A DNA stretch of 64,000 nt, taken from NCBI RefSeq assembly GCF_900107665.1, contig NZ_FNQT01000001.1:970398-1034397 (forward strand), in the 5' to 3' direction. The stretch comes from Haloplanus vescus (lineage in GTDB: Archaea > Halobacteriota > Halobacteria > Halobacteriales > Haloferacaceae). The position numbers and the translations under genes are program-made. The notes beneath the pieces were generated by a model, which was given only the letters and a program-made list of their open reading frames with translations, did no database searches and had not been told where the DNA came from. This document shows, one piece after another, positions 15,877 through 24,013 of the stretch (its first letter is position 1; the number at the start of each line of letters is the position of its first letter).

Positions 15877-16182
15877 ATGATAGACAGGCTCGAGAAAGAA
15901 GTCGACATGCTCGAACGACACCTCCAGGTGTTGAAGATGGTCATCGGTAACGAACCCATCGGCATCGTGAAGATGTCCAACGAGACGGGATACCCGCATC
16001 ACAAGGTGCGGTACTCGCTTCGCGTCCTCGAAGAGGAGAACCTCATCGAACCGTCGAGTCAGGGCGCAATCACCACGGAAGACACGGCAGACTTCGTCGA
16101 CGAACTCGACGAGAAAATCGACTCCATCGTCGAGAAACTCGATTCGATGAAGATCGAAGAGACGTCCAAAATCGAGAGTTAG
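15877..16182 (+). CDS. Winged-helix transcriptional regulator
   Basis: 101 residues. An N-terminal helix MIDRLEKEVDMLERHLQVLK leads into a winged helix (PIGIVKMSNETGYPHHKVRY, SLRVLEEENLIEPS), followed by a C-terminal coiled coil (DFVDELDEKIDSIVEKLDSM) that suggests dimerisation. A TATA-like CTTTTAAAA (~15842-15850) precedes the ATG by about 27 bases, a leaderless promoter. Overlaps convergently by 4 bases with the large gene at 16179. A conserved haloarchaeal regulator; target unknown. Confidence 0.85.
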   Translation: MIDRLEKEVDMLERHLQVLKMVIGNEPIGIVKMSNETGYPHHKVRYSLRVLEEENLIEPSSQGAITTEDTADFVDELDEKIDSIVEKLDSMKIEETSKIES

Positions 16183-18164
16183 AGTTCCGGAACTGTCAGG
16201 AAGAAGTCCCCGTCTCGTGCCTCGACGAGACAGAGGTGGAAGCCGGTTTTCCGCGACCGTTTGACGTAGCTTCTGCGCGAACTTCGACTGAACAGTCCAC
16301 CACGCGTGGCGTCGACGGCGGCCTCCATCGCGTCGGCCTCGAAGAAACTCGTCGTCACCGCGAAGGCCGCCGCGAACGACGGCAAAGCATCACTCACTGG
16401 CTTCGCGTTCTCGACCAGCGACTGTATCGGTGACGCCCGCGTGGGGTCGCGTGAGTCGTCGAAGGCGGCGACGAACACCGAATTTCCCATCTTGTCCCGG
16501 AACACGACATCGAACGTCTCGGTCGGCGCCGCCTCGGATTCTTCCGCGTCGTCGGGCGTCACGTCGACGGTGCCGTGGAAGTCGATTCGGTCCACGTCCT
16601 CGATGGCGTCGTAGAGTTTCGTCAGTTCGGTGCGGGCGTCGGCGCGCCGAATCTCGGACGCCAGCGACAGCAAGAGCCACTGCGTAAAGCGGTGCTCCGG
16701 CGTCGCTCGGAGGAACGTCTCGAAGGGCTGGTCGTCGACGTGGGCGCTCTCCGTCTCGAACTCCGTGTGGTAGTCGAGGCGGAGGTTCTGTCGGAGGTCG
16801 TCCGGTGCGAGCGACCCCGAGACGGCGTCTTCGAGCGTCCCGTCGGCCCGGTCCTCGTAGCGGACGAAGAGATTGGTGCCGGCGAGCGCCTCCGCTGAGT
16901 CGAGCGTCCGGGCCGGTTCCTCGTCGGTTTCCAGGCGCTCGATTTCCGCCTCCAGTTCGGTGACTCGGGCCTGCAGGCGGTCGACCTCCGCGCGCAACTC
17001 GTCGCGCTCCCCCGCGAGACGGTCGCGCTCCGCTTCGAGGTCCGCCTTCGCGTCGCGGGCGGCGTCAAGTTCGTCGCGGAGGCGTTGGAGCTCTGCGTCG
17101 TCGGCCGTCTCGGTGACTGTCTCCTCGGTCTCGGTGGTTTCCGCCTCTGTTTCGGCGTCCGCGGCGTCAGCCTCGTCGGTCGCCGACTCGTCACTCGTCT
17201 CGCTCGCGCCGAAGGCGACATCTGGTGTCGGCTCGGTATCGACCGTTTCGGCTTCGCCCTCGTCAGTCTCAACCGATTCCACGCTCGCGTCGTCCGTCAT
17301 GTCGTCGACGGACGCGTCGGCATCGACCGCCTCGTCTTCGGCCGACTCGTCCTCGGTCGGCGCCGACTCGGCTTCGACGCCGCTCATCGCACCGAGCGCC
17401 TCGAATTCGGACGCCGTATCGCTCTGGGCGTCGGCAGTGGACGGCGCGTCCTCGCTTGACGACTCTGCGGGCTGGTCCTCGCTCGACGATTCGGGCGTCT
17501 CGTCTTCGGCCGTCTCGGACACGGCCGACGACGCGACCGTCACGTCCTCGTCGTCGCTCGGGTCGTCGGAGTCGTCCGCCGAGGCGGCGACGGCGCCACC
17601 CACGGGTTCGGTGGCGTCGTCCGGTCGCTCGGGGAGGTCGACCACCTCGATGGAGGCGTCGACGACGCTGTAGATGCCGACTTCGTCCGCGGCGAGGTCG
17701 AACGCCTCGTCGCCCGTGACCAGCCGACGGCTGTTGCCGACGTACGCGACGGGGAGCGAGCGCTCGCCGTAGTAGACGACGTAGTAATCGCCGGAGAGGA
17801 CGTTCTCAGAGAGTTCGACGTAGCCGACGAAACTGCCCGCAGAGAGCGTGTCGTGGATGTCCGTGAGGGGCGTGTCGTTGGAGTAGTACTGCCCCCGGAC
17901 CTCGGTGTCGCCGGCCTGCATGGCGTAGAGTAGCGGGAGCGACACGTCGGGGGCGACGTAGGCCGTCAGCGACGCGTCCTCGAAGTCGTGCACGTCGCCG
18001 TCGAACACGCCGACGAAGCGACCGTTGAGGACGAACGCCCACGTCGCGTCGTCGGTGACGGCGCCGGAGAACTCGCCGTCAGCCAGCTCGTACAGCCCGC
18101 CGACACCGTCCCCGACGGAACGGGTCTCCCACTCCGTCACGACATCGAGAATCTCGGCGTCCAT
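16179..18164 (-). CDS. Large acidic coiled-coil protein, haloarchaeal, function unknown
   Basis: 661 residues in four parts. A beta-rich N-terminal domain (~1-170) starts MDAEILDVVTEWETRSVGDG and contains VLNGRFVGVFDGDVHDFEDA. A very acidic Ser/Glu/Asp/Ala linker follows (~180-340). An SMC-like coiled coil (~340-410) contains ELDAARDAKADLEAERDRLA. A C-terminal globular domain (~420-661) includes FDVVFRDKMGNSVFVAAFDD and ends GFHLCLVEARDGDFFLTVPE. The linker is disordered by composition. I know no function; a haloarchaeal DUF7527-like assignment is possible but unverified. The C-terminal alpha/beta pattern could be nuclease-like, a weak guess. Confidence 0.85.
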   Translation of the reverse strand: MDAEILDVVTEWETRSVGDGVGGLYELADGEFSGAVTDDATWAFVLNGRFVGVFDGDVHDFEDASLTAYVAPDVSLPLLYAMQAGDTEVRGQYYSNDTPLTDIHDTLSAGSFVGYVELSENVLSGDYYVVYYGERSLPVAYVGNSRRLVTGDEAFDLAADEVGIYSVVDASIEVVDLPERPDDATEPVGGAVAASADDSDDPSDDEDVTVASSAVSETAEDETPESSSEDQPAESSSEDAPSTADAQSDTASEFEALGAMSGVEAESAPTEDESAEDEAVDADASVDDMTDDASVESVETDEGEAETVDTEPTPDVAFGASETSDESATDEADAADAETEAETTETEETVTETADDAELQRLRDELDAARDAKADLEAERDRLAGERDELRAEVDRLQARVTELEAEIERLETDEEPARTLDSAEALAGTNLFVRYEDRADGTLEDAVSGSLAPDDLRQNLRLDYHTEFETESAHVDDQPFETFLRATPEHRFTQWLLLSLASEIRRADARTELTKLYDAIEDVDRIDFHGTVDVTPDDAEESEAAPTETFDVVFRDKMGNSVFVAAFDDSRDPTRASPIQSLVENAKPVSDALPSFAAAFAVTTSFFEADAMEAAVDATRGGLFSRSSRRSYVKRSRKTGFHLCLVEARDGDFFLTVPEL

Positions 18165-18247
18165 TGGTGCGATATGTACGAAAGCGAGCCATATACTTTC
18201 CGGCGGCGACGGGATGGCCGCCTTCCGGTTCGGGTGTGCGACAGCGG

Positions 18248-18481
18248 TCAGTCGGAGTCCGACTCCTCGAACGTCAGCGACACCCGTCGGCGCTCGCCGT
18301 CGACGTACTTGTAGCGCTCGTCGGGGTCTTCGCCCTCGGCGCGCTCGTGGGACCCGTCACAGAACGGGTACGATTCACTCAGTCCGCAGAGACAGATGGC
18401 AATATCGCCCTTCTCGTCGTCGATGTCGTCGGGCGTGATTATCTTCGGCCCGGTTTCCGTGTGCGTGACTTCGCGTGCCAT
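18248..18481 (-). CDS. CDGSH-type iron-sulfur protein
   Basis: 77 residues with the complete ligand pattern CLCGLSESYPFCDGSH (~30-45): three cysteines and one histidine that bind a labile [2Fe-2S] cluster as in mitoNEET. The flanks are acidic, as expected of a cytosolic halophile protein; no membrane anchor. Likely an electron-transfer or cluster-carrier protein; partner unknown. Confidence 0.92.
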   Translation of the reverse strand: MAREVTHTETGPKIITPDDIDDEKGDIAICLCGLSESYPFCDGSHERAEGEDPDERYKYVDGERRRVSLTFEESDSD

Positions 18482-18519
18482 ACCACGGCGTCGGCGCGGA
18501 GCCTCTTACGTGCTGGGTC

Positions 18520-18598
18520 AGCGTGAATATCGTGAGTCAGTACCGGCCCGGTGCCGCCCGAGTCGGTAACGGGCCGGTGAACAGTCACGATGAACGCT
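18520..18598. repeat. Nested two-stem inverted repeat in intergenic DNA
   Basis: An outer imperfect stem pairs 18520-18535 with 18585-18598 (ATCGTGA/TCACGAT and AGCGT/ACGCT). Inside it is a perfect 8-bp stem CCGGCCCG / CGGGCCGG (18543-18550 with 18570-18577) around a 19-base loop. It fills the gap between the CDGSH start and the end of the 18600 gene. It could be a terminator structure, a small RNA or a relic of a mobile palindrome. Confidence 0.5.
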
Positions 18599-18599
18599 A

Positions 18600-18827
18600 T
18601 CAGTGCTTGTGGGTGAAGAGGAGGGGGCTGTCGTCGTGGACGGTGACGCAGATGTCGAGCGGTTCTATCTGTTCCAGACTCGTCGCCTGATTCTTGCACA
18701 CCACGAGGTCGTCGAACGGCTCTTCACAGACCGGACACGCGACGGAGACGGTGTTCTGGTAGAGCTTGATCTCGTCGTTCTCTTCGCGGGGCGTCAGCGA
18801 CGACACGAGTTGTTCGAGGTCGTCCAT
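18600..18827 (-). CDS. Small protein with two CxxC-like cysteines
   Basis: 75 residues, MDDLEQLVSSLTPREENDEI, then VSVACPVCEEPFDDLVVC and a His-terminated tail (LLFTHKH). CPVC plus a later Cys and His residues suggests a half zinc finger. Resembles haloarchaeal proteins annotated as DUF7385-like. No membrane segment. Its start is 70 bases downstream of the end of coxC and it may be read from the coxC transcript. Confidence 0.75.
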   Translation of the reverse strand: MDDLEQLVSSLTPREENDEIKLYQNTVSVACPVCEEPFDDLVVCKNQATSLEQIEPLDICVTVHDDSPLLFTHKH

Positions 18828-18896
18828 ACCACTCTCTGTCGGGTGAGCCCATATAAATCCACGGCGAGAGTCGCCGTGAGACGGGACGTTCCGTCG

Positions 18897-19748
18897 TCAG
18901 GCGCCGAGTTCGGCGCCCGCGTAGAGGACGACGACGAGGAAAATCCAGACCACGTCGACGAAGTGCCAGTACATCGAGACGGTGCTGACCGAGACGTGAC
19001 GGTCGGCGGAGTACTGACCCGCGAGGGCCCGGACGGTGACGATAGCGAGGAGCGCACCCCCGAGCGAGACGTGGAGCCCGTGGAGGCCGGTCAGCCCGAA
19101 GAAGGCCGACCCGAAGAAGCCAGTCTCGAAGGTGAAGTTCGAGTGGACGATGAACTCGTAGTACTCGTAAATCTGCCCCCCGATGAACACCACACCGAGG
19201 AGGAGCGTCGCGAGCAGTCCGATGACGAACTTCCGGTTGTCGTTGTTCCGGATGGCGACGTGTGCCCAGTGCAGCGTCAGACTGGACGCCACCAAGAGCG
19301 CGGTGTTGATGAGGACGAGCGAGCCCAGCAGGTGTGGGAGTTCGCCCGGCGGCCACGTGCCGGCCCGGATGAAGAAGTAGTAGGCGAACACGGCGCCGAA
19401 CGTCGCGAGTTCGGACCCGAGGAAGGAGATCATCCCCCAGCGGAGCGCCTTCGCGCTCGTCTCGTTGCTACCGCGCGACCAGAATTCGACGACGAACGCG
19501 TGGTAGAGCCATCCGTAGAGGCCGAAGAGGAACGACCCGACGCTCGCCGCCCCGAGGAGGGGCGCGAACAGCGGATTGATAGTCGATTCCTCGCCGCCCG
19601 CGACGATGTACAGCGCGGCGGCGATGTAGATGCCACCGGCACCCAGCGCCGTGATGAACGGCCACCAACTTGCCTCGCCGAACCCCCGCGGCCAGTCCTC
19701 GACCGCCGGGAGGTGATGCTCGTGCTCGTCACCGTGATCTGTACTCAT
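18897..19748 (-). CDS. coxC: Cytochrome c oxidase subunit III-like protein
   Basis: 283 residues, seven predicted membrane spans. Typical CoxIII segments are YGWLYHAFVVEFWSRGSNET, RWGMISFLGSELATFGAVFA, FFGLTGLHGLHVSLGGALLA and MYWHFVDVVWIFLVVVLYAG, including the conserved Glu and His residues of subunit III. It stabilises the haem-copper oxidase in the cytoplasmic membrane. The start at 19748 (MSTDHGDEHEHH) gives a His-rich N-terminus. The other oxidase subunits are not in the window. Divergent from the membrane gene at 19847. Confidence 0.94.
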   Translation of the reverse strand: MSTDHGDEHEHHLPAVEDWPRGFGEASWWPFITALGAGGIYIAAALYIVAGGEESTINPLFAPLLGAASVGSFLFGLYGWLYHAFVVEFWSRGSNETSAKALRWGMISFLGSELATFGAVFAYYFFIRAGTWPPGELPHLLGSLVLINTALLVASSLTLHWAHVAIRNNDNRKFVIGLLATLLLGVVFIGGQIYEYYEFIVHSNFTFETGFFGSAFFGLTGLHGLHVSLGGALLAIVTVRALAGQYSADRHVSVSTVSMYWHFVDVVWIFLVVVLYAGAELGA

Positions 19749-19846
19749 ACCCCCCCGTTGCGATTCAACTACCAAAAATCCTCCCAACCGTCGCGACGAA
19801 TCGCTTCCGGAAACTACTCCACCGGGTCGGTCCAACGTCTGCGACG

Positions 19847-21235
19847 ATGGTCACGACGCGCTGGCGTCGACGGCGTCGGGTCGTGCTCGCCACCCTCCTC
19901 TGGTTGGTGACCGGAACCGGCGTTGCCACCGCTCACAGCGGCGGCCTCGGCGGGTCGGCACGAGACCCCATCGCCGTTCCGACGTGGCTCTTCCTGCTCA
20001 CCGGGGGCGGCGTCGTCGGCGTCTCCTTCCTCCTCGCCAGTTTCGTCACCGACCGCAACCTCGTCGACGCCATTCACGACTGGGGGCGACCGCTCCCTAC
20101 ACCCGGCCGACTCGTCCGCCTCGTCGCCCGCGTCGGCGCCCTCGCCCTCTTCGTCGCCGTCCTCGTCACGGGCTATCTCGGCCCGTCGACCGGCGTCCGT
20201 AGCCTCACCGTCCTCGTCGTCTGGGTGGGCTGGTGGGGCGGCTACGTTGCCTCGACGTACCTCCTCGGGAACACGTGGTCGACGCTCAATCCCGTTCGGA
20301 TGCTCGTCGACCCACTGCCGTCGCTGGAGCGTGCCTACCCCGACCGACTCGGCGCGTGGCCGAGCGTCGCCGGCCTCCTCCTCCTCGTCTGGGTCGAGGT
20401 GACGACGCCGCTCGCGGACGACCCGCGACTGCTCGCGACGGTGCTCGTGGCATACACGCTCGTCACGGTCGGCGGCGCCGTCGTCTTCGGCCCGGACCAG
20501 TGGTTCGACCGCGTCGACCCGATTTCGCGTGCGCTCAGACTCTACGGCCGCCTCGCGCCTCTCCACGTCGCTGACGGCCGACTCCGCCTCCGACTGCCGG
20601 GAGCCGACCTGCCCGATACGGTCCTCGACGGCCGCGACGACGTGGCGTTCGTCGTGACGATTCTCTTTGTCACGACCTACGACGGCTTCGTCGCTACCGG
20701 CCCGTGGGCCGGAGTCGCGCGCACCGTCGTCGGCGCGGGCGTCCCCTCGACTGCGCTCTATCTGGGCGCCTATCTCGTCGGCGCCGCGCTGTTCTATCTG
20801 GCCTATCGCGCGTCGGCCCGTCTCGGTCGCCACCGCGCCGACACGTACCTCACGACGACGTATCTCGCGCGGCGGTTCGCGCCCGCGCTCCTCCCTATCG
20901 CCGCCGGCTACCACCTCGCGCACAACCTCGGCACGGTGCTGACGTTGGGGCCGACGCTCGCCGCCGTCGCCACCGCGCCCCTGTCGCCGCCGGCGTCGCC
21001 GCCGCAACTCGCCGGGTTGCCAGCGTGGTTCGGCGGCCTCGAACTCGCCTGCGTCCTCGTCGGCCACCTCGTGGCCGTCTGGGTCGCGCACGCCACCGCG
21101 TACGACGTCTTCCCCTCGCGCTTGCAGGCGGTGCGGAGTCAGTACGGCGTCACCGCCGTCATGGTCGTCTACACCATGCTCAGCCTCTGGATAGTCGCCG
21201 AACCGTACGTCGCACCTCCCTTCATCGCAACATGA
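19847..21235 (+). CDS. Polytopic membrane protein next to coxC
   Basis: 462 residues with an N-terminal signal-like segment (RVVLATLLWLVTGTGVATAH) and about ten hydrophobic spans, for example TWLFLLTGGGVVGVSFLLAS, LTVLVVWVGWWGGYVASTYL and SQYGVTAVMVVYTMLSLWIV. Several histidines lie within spans (GYHLAHN; GHLVAVWVAHATAYD), as seen in haem or copper handling proteins. No family is firmly recognised. Its stop overlaps the 21232 start by 4 bases. Position suggests a role in oxidase assembly or respiration, but that is inference. Confidence 0.8.
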   Translation: MVTTRWRRRRRVVLATLLWLVTGTGVATAHSGGLGGSARDPIAVPTWLFLLTGGGVVGVSFLLASFVTDRNLVDAIHDWGRPLPTPGRLVRLVARVGALALFVAVLVTGYLGPSTGVRSLTVLVVWVGWWGGYVASTYLLGNTWSTLNPVRMLVDPLPSLERAYPDRLGAWPSVAGLLLLVWVEVTTPLADDPRLLATVLVAYTLVTVGGAVVFGPDQWFDRVDPISRALRLYGRLAPLHVADGRLRLRLPGADLPDTVLDGRDDVAFVVTILFVTTYDGFVATGPWAGVARTVVGAGVPSTALYLGAYLVGAALFYLAYRASARLGRHRADTYLTTTYLARRFAPALLPIAAGYHLAHNLGTVLTLGPTLAAVATAPLSPPASPPQLAGLPAWFGGLELACVLVGHLVAVWVAHATAYDVFPSRLQAVRSQYGVTAVMVVYTMLSLWIVAEPYVAPPFIAT

Positions 21236-21501
21236 TAGACCCCGACCACGACACCGAGGTTCCGTCCGACGCGACGGCGCACGTCTGCGACCGGTGCGGT
21301 CGTCCCTTCACTCGCGAGTCATACCTCGCGCTCCATCGGGGACTGACGCATCGAGAAACGCTGTCGGCCGCCGAGCGCGAAGCGTTCGAATCGGCACGCG
21401 AAGAAGAAGTGGCCGACCTGCGTCGGTTCCGACTCTTGGCGCTCGCGGGGGTCGTCGGTCTCTACTTCGCCTTCCTGATGACGTACGCAGTCGTGACCTA
21501 A
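21232..21501 (+). CDS. C2H2 zinc finger fused to one TM helix
   Basis: 89 residues. C2H2 finger CDRCGRPFTRESYLALHRGL followed by TH gives C-x2-C-x12-H-x4-H. Then comes an acidic helix (EREAFESAREEEVADLRRF) and a single C-terminal membrane span LLALAGVVGLYFAFLMTYAV. A membrane-tethered zinc finger, coupled by a 4-base overlap to the polytopic protein upstream, which is probably its partner. Convergent with the squalene-synthase gene by 4 bases. Confidence 0.85.
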   Translation: MIDPDHDTEVPSDATAHVCDRCGRPFTRESYLALHRGLTHRETLSAAEREAFESAREEEVADLRRFRLLALAGVVGLYFAFLMTYAVVT

Positions 21502-22571
21502 TCCGCCTGCCCGCTCGTGCGGTGATAGGGCTGGCCGGCGATGTCCTCCCGGAGGCTGGCCAGCGAGTCCGACGGGGCGCCCGTCATCTCCGTGACGACG
21601 GCGAACACCTCTTGGCGCGAAATCTTCACGCCGGTCGACGAGAGGGCGTCTTCCGGACGTTCGAGGAGTTCGCGAAGCGTCCCGACGGCGAGCAGGAAGG
21701 GAATCGCCCACGCGGCGACGGTGTTGCCGTCCGTGGTGGGCACCGCTTCGAGGTACGTCTGGGCGTCGTCGAGAAACGAGCGGGCGTGGGTGGCGGTCCG
21801 GCGGACCACCGCGGCCGCGCCAGCGGTGTGTTCGGGGGCGAGTACCTCGTCTTGGGGGACGCCCTCGGCAGCCAGCCACTCGGCGGGGAGGTAGACGTTG
21901 TCCTCCTCGGTGTAGTCGTCGTAGACGTCCTTGGCGACGTTGACCAGTTGCAAGAGGAGTCCGAACTCCTCGGCGGTGTCGTAGAGGCGGGCGCGGCGGT
22001 CGCTGTTCAGGTCGCCACGCGCCAGCAGGTTGGTGACCAGGTTCCCGACGGTGCCGGCGGCGTAGTAGCAGTACTCCTCCAGTTCCTCGCGGGACTGGAT
22101 GCGGAGTCCACCCTCGTCGGCGTAGCGCTCGACGAACATCGCCATCCCCTGTACGAGTTCGCGCGCCGGCGGTGTCACGGCCTCGCACACGTCGTCGGGG
22201 AGTCCGCGGAAGGTGCCGACGATCCGCGGGGTACTCGCGACGACCTCCCAGTCGTCGGTTCGGTCCTCGGGGGCGGGGAGCCACTCGTCGACGGACGCGC
22301 GGAACGTCTCGGCGTCGGTGTCGTCGTCGGGGTCCAGCACGCGGTCGTACTCGCGCAGGAGGCGCGCCTGTTCGGCCGGCGGGATGTGGTCTGCGTCCTC
22401 GACGGTGTCTGGCACGCGACAGAGGAGGTAGCCGATACAGATGTACGACGCCATCGGTTCGTCGAGCACGTCGACGGTCAACGCGAACGTTCGAGAGACG
22501 CCCTGCACCGCCTCGTGACACCACTCGAGGTCGGCTTGGTCACCGGGAGGTCTGGCTGCGTGTCGAGACAT
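21498..22571 (-). CDS. Squalene/phytoene synthase family, squalene synthase favoured
   Basis: 357 residues. Condenses two prenyl diphosphates head-to-head. The first Asp-rich motif is LLCRVPDTVEDADH and the second is NVAKDVYDDYTEEDN. The DTVED form is that of squalene synthases, whereas phytoene synthases usually have DxxxD variants. SRTFALTVDVL near the N-terminus also fits. Start at 22571 (MSRHAARPPGDQAD). Squalene would supply the polar-lipid membrane of a halophile. Assignment as phytoene synthase cannot be fully excluded. Confidence 0.88.
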   Translation of the reverse strand: MSRHAARPPGDQADLEWCHEAVQGVSRTFALTVDVLDEPMASYICIGYLLCRVPDTVEDADHIPPAEQARLLREYDRVLDPDDDTDAETFRASVDEWLPAPEDRTDDWEVVASTPRIVGTFRGLPDDVCEAVTPPARELVQGMAMFVERYADEGGLRIQSREELEEYCYYAAGTVGNLVTNLLARGDLNSDRRARLYDTAEEFGLLLQLVNVAKDVYDDYTEEDNVYLPAEWLAAEGVPQDEVLAPEHTAGAAAVVRRTATHARSFLDDAQTYLEAVPTTDGNTVAAWAIPFLLAVGTLRELLERPEDALSSTGVKISRQEVFAVVTEMTGAPSDSLASLREDIAGQPYHRTSGQAD

Positions 22572-22657
22572 TCGGAGCGATTGCGCGTTACGACCGCGGG
22601 GATAAAAAGGCTCGTGGGCGGTTTCGGCGGCACACTCGTCCGAGAGCCGCAAGTGGT

Positions 22658-23974
22658 ATGTCCTCGGCGGTGCGTCGACTCGGTATGTTTGCCTGGCTCC
22701 GACGGACCCTGTCGACGACGCGGCGACTCGTCGTGGTGGCCGTCGTCGCGGTACTCGTACTCGGCGGCCTCGCCTTCTTCGTCTTCAGTCAGCCCTCGGT
22801 CACCGCCGTCAACAACCAGTTCGGCAACGTCACCGACGAGACGACCGCCATCGAGAGCGAGCTTACCGTGCAGAACCCCAATCCCGTCGGCGCCCAACTC
22901 GGCGGCATCACCGTCGACTACGCCATCGACATGAACGGCATTCGGATGGCGAACGGGACGAAAGACGGCGTCTCGATTCCGAAAGGGGAGTCGACCGTCC
23001 CCATGACGACCCAGCTGTCGAACGAGCGCATCCCGCCGTGGTGGGTGAGCCACATCCGCAACGACGAACGGACGACACTCGCGGTCAACGCCGACGTGCA
23101 CTCCTCGACGCTCGGCGCCTCCTTCGGCGCCCCGAAGGTGACGCGTGAGATAAACACGGACATCATCTCTGCGTTCAACTCGACGGAGAATCGCCCAGTC
23201 GGCGAATCGCCGAGCGGTGGCCCCATCCTCGTGATTCGGGAGACCAGCGCCCAGTGGGGGACCGTCGACACCGAGGCCACCCGCATCGACATGCGCTTTG
23301 TCGTCCACAACCCCAACTCCTACCCCGTCCCCATCTCCGAACTCAGTTACCGGGCGGAGATGAACGGCATCGAGATGGGGAACGGCGCCACCGAGGACAA
23401 GGGCGTGATTCCGCCGGGCGAAACCCGGACCATCGAAGCGACGACCACGCTCAACAACGGCCGAATCGACGAGTGGTGGGTGAGCCACCTCCAGAACGAG
23501 CAGACGACCGACCTCCGCATCGACTTCGCGGCCCGCGTCGAACTGCCGACCGGAACCGTCGAGATTCCGCTCGACCCCATCACCTACACCCGAACCATCG
23601 AGACGGACATCTTCGGGAACAAGGCCGACGACGCCGCGAACGAGTCGGCGACGAACAGCACCGCGACGCCGACGCCGAGTGGTGACGACGGGTCGTCGGG
23701 CGAGTCGACGCCGACCGACGACGGCCTCCTCGACGACGGCACCGCGACGCCGACGCCCACCGACGACGAACAGACGGAGACGGCGACCCCGACGCCCACA
23801 CCCACCGACGACGGCCTCCTCGACGACGGTACCGCGACGCCGACACCCACCGACGACGAACAGACGGAGACGGCGACCCCGACGCCCACGCCCACCGACG
23901 ACGGCCTCCTCTCGGTCGGCGCGCGGCCGGTCGCTCCGTGTCTCGGCAGTCAGCAGCGACTCTCGGTGGCGTAG
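22658..23974 (+). CDS. LEA14-like (WHy domain) membrane-anchored protein with repeat tail
   Basis: 438 residues. An N-terminal anchor helix (LVVVAVVAVLVLGGLAFFVF) is followed by two LEA type-2/WHy beta-sandwich domains (~60-170 and ~180-320), recognisable by paired motifs NPNPVGAQLGGITVDYAIDM / NPNSYPVPISELSYRAEMNG and by WWVSHIRNDE / WWVSHLQNEQ. The tail is a Thr/Pro/Asp-rich stalk with a 30-residue tandem repeat. An alternative start is 22685. Likely an exported stress or surface protein; the last repeat breaks into an unrelated C-terminus (SVGARPVAPCLGSQ), possibly after a frameshift. Confidence 0.85.
   Translation: MSSAVRRLGMFAWLRRTLSTTRRLVVVAVVAVLVLGGLAFFVFSQPSVTAVNNQFGNVTDETTAIESELTVQNPNPVGAQLGGITVDYAIDMNGIRMANGTKDGVSIPKGESTVPMTTQLSNERIPPWWVSHIRNDERTTLAVNADVHSSTLGASFGAPKVTREINTDIISAFNSTENRPVGESPSGGPILVIRETSAQWGTVDTEATRIDMRFVVHNPNSYPVPISELSYRAEMNGIEMGNGATEDKGVIPPGETRTIEATTTLNNGRIDEWWVSHLQNEQTTDLRIDFAARVELPTGTVEIPLDPITYTRTIETDIFGNKADDAANESATNSTATPTPSGDDGSSGESTPTDDGLLDDGTATPTPTDDEQTETATPTPTPTDDGLLDDGTATPTPTDDEQTETATPTPTPTDDGLLSVGARPVAPCLGSQQRLSVA
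23714..23912 (+). repeat. 90-bp tandem repeat inside the LEA14-like gene
   Basis: Two nearly identical 90-base units begin at 23714 and 23804, and a third begins at 23894 but diverges after about 19 bases. Each encodes DDGLLDDGTATPTPTDDEQT followed by ETATPTPTPT. Silent differences (GGC/GGT, CCG/ACA) between units show the copies are not brand new. Copy number is likely to vary between strains. Confidence 0.9.
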
Positions 23975-24013
23975 GCAAGCAAAAGCGGATAGTCGAGAAG
24001 TCTTCTCAGCGCG

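Noticed and set aside
21498-22571. Phytoene synthase (crtB) as primary call
   Set aside because: The DTVED first motif is that of squalene synthases, and no carotenoid genes lie nearby.
23714-23912. CRISPR array
   Set aside because: It is a coding 90-bp tandem repeat in frame inside the LEA14-like gene, with no spacers and no cas genes.
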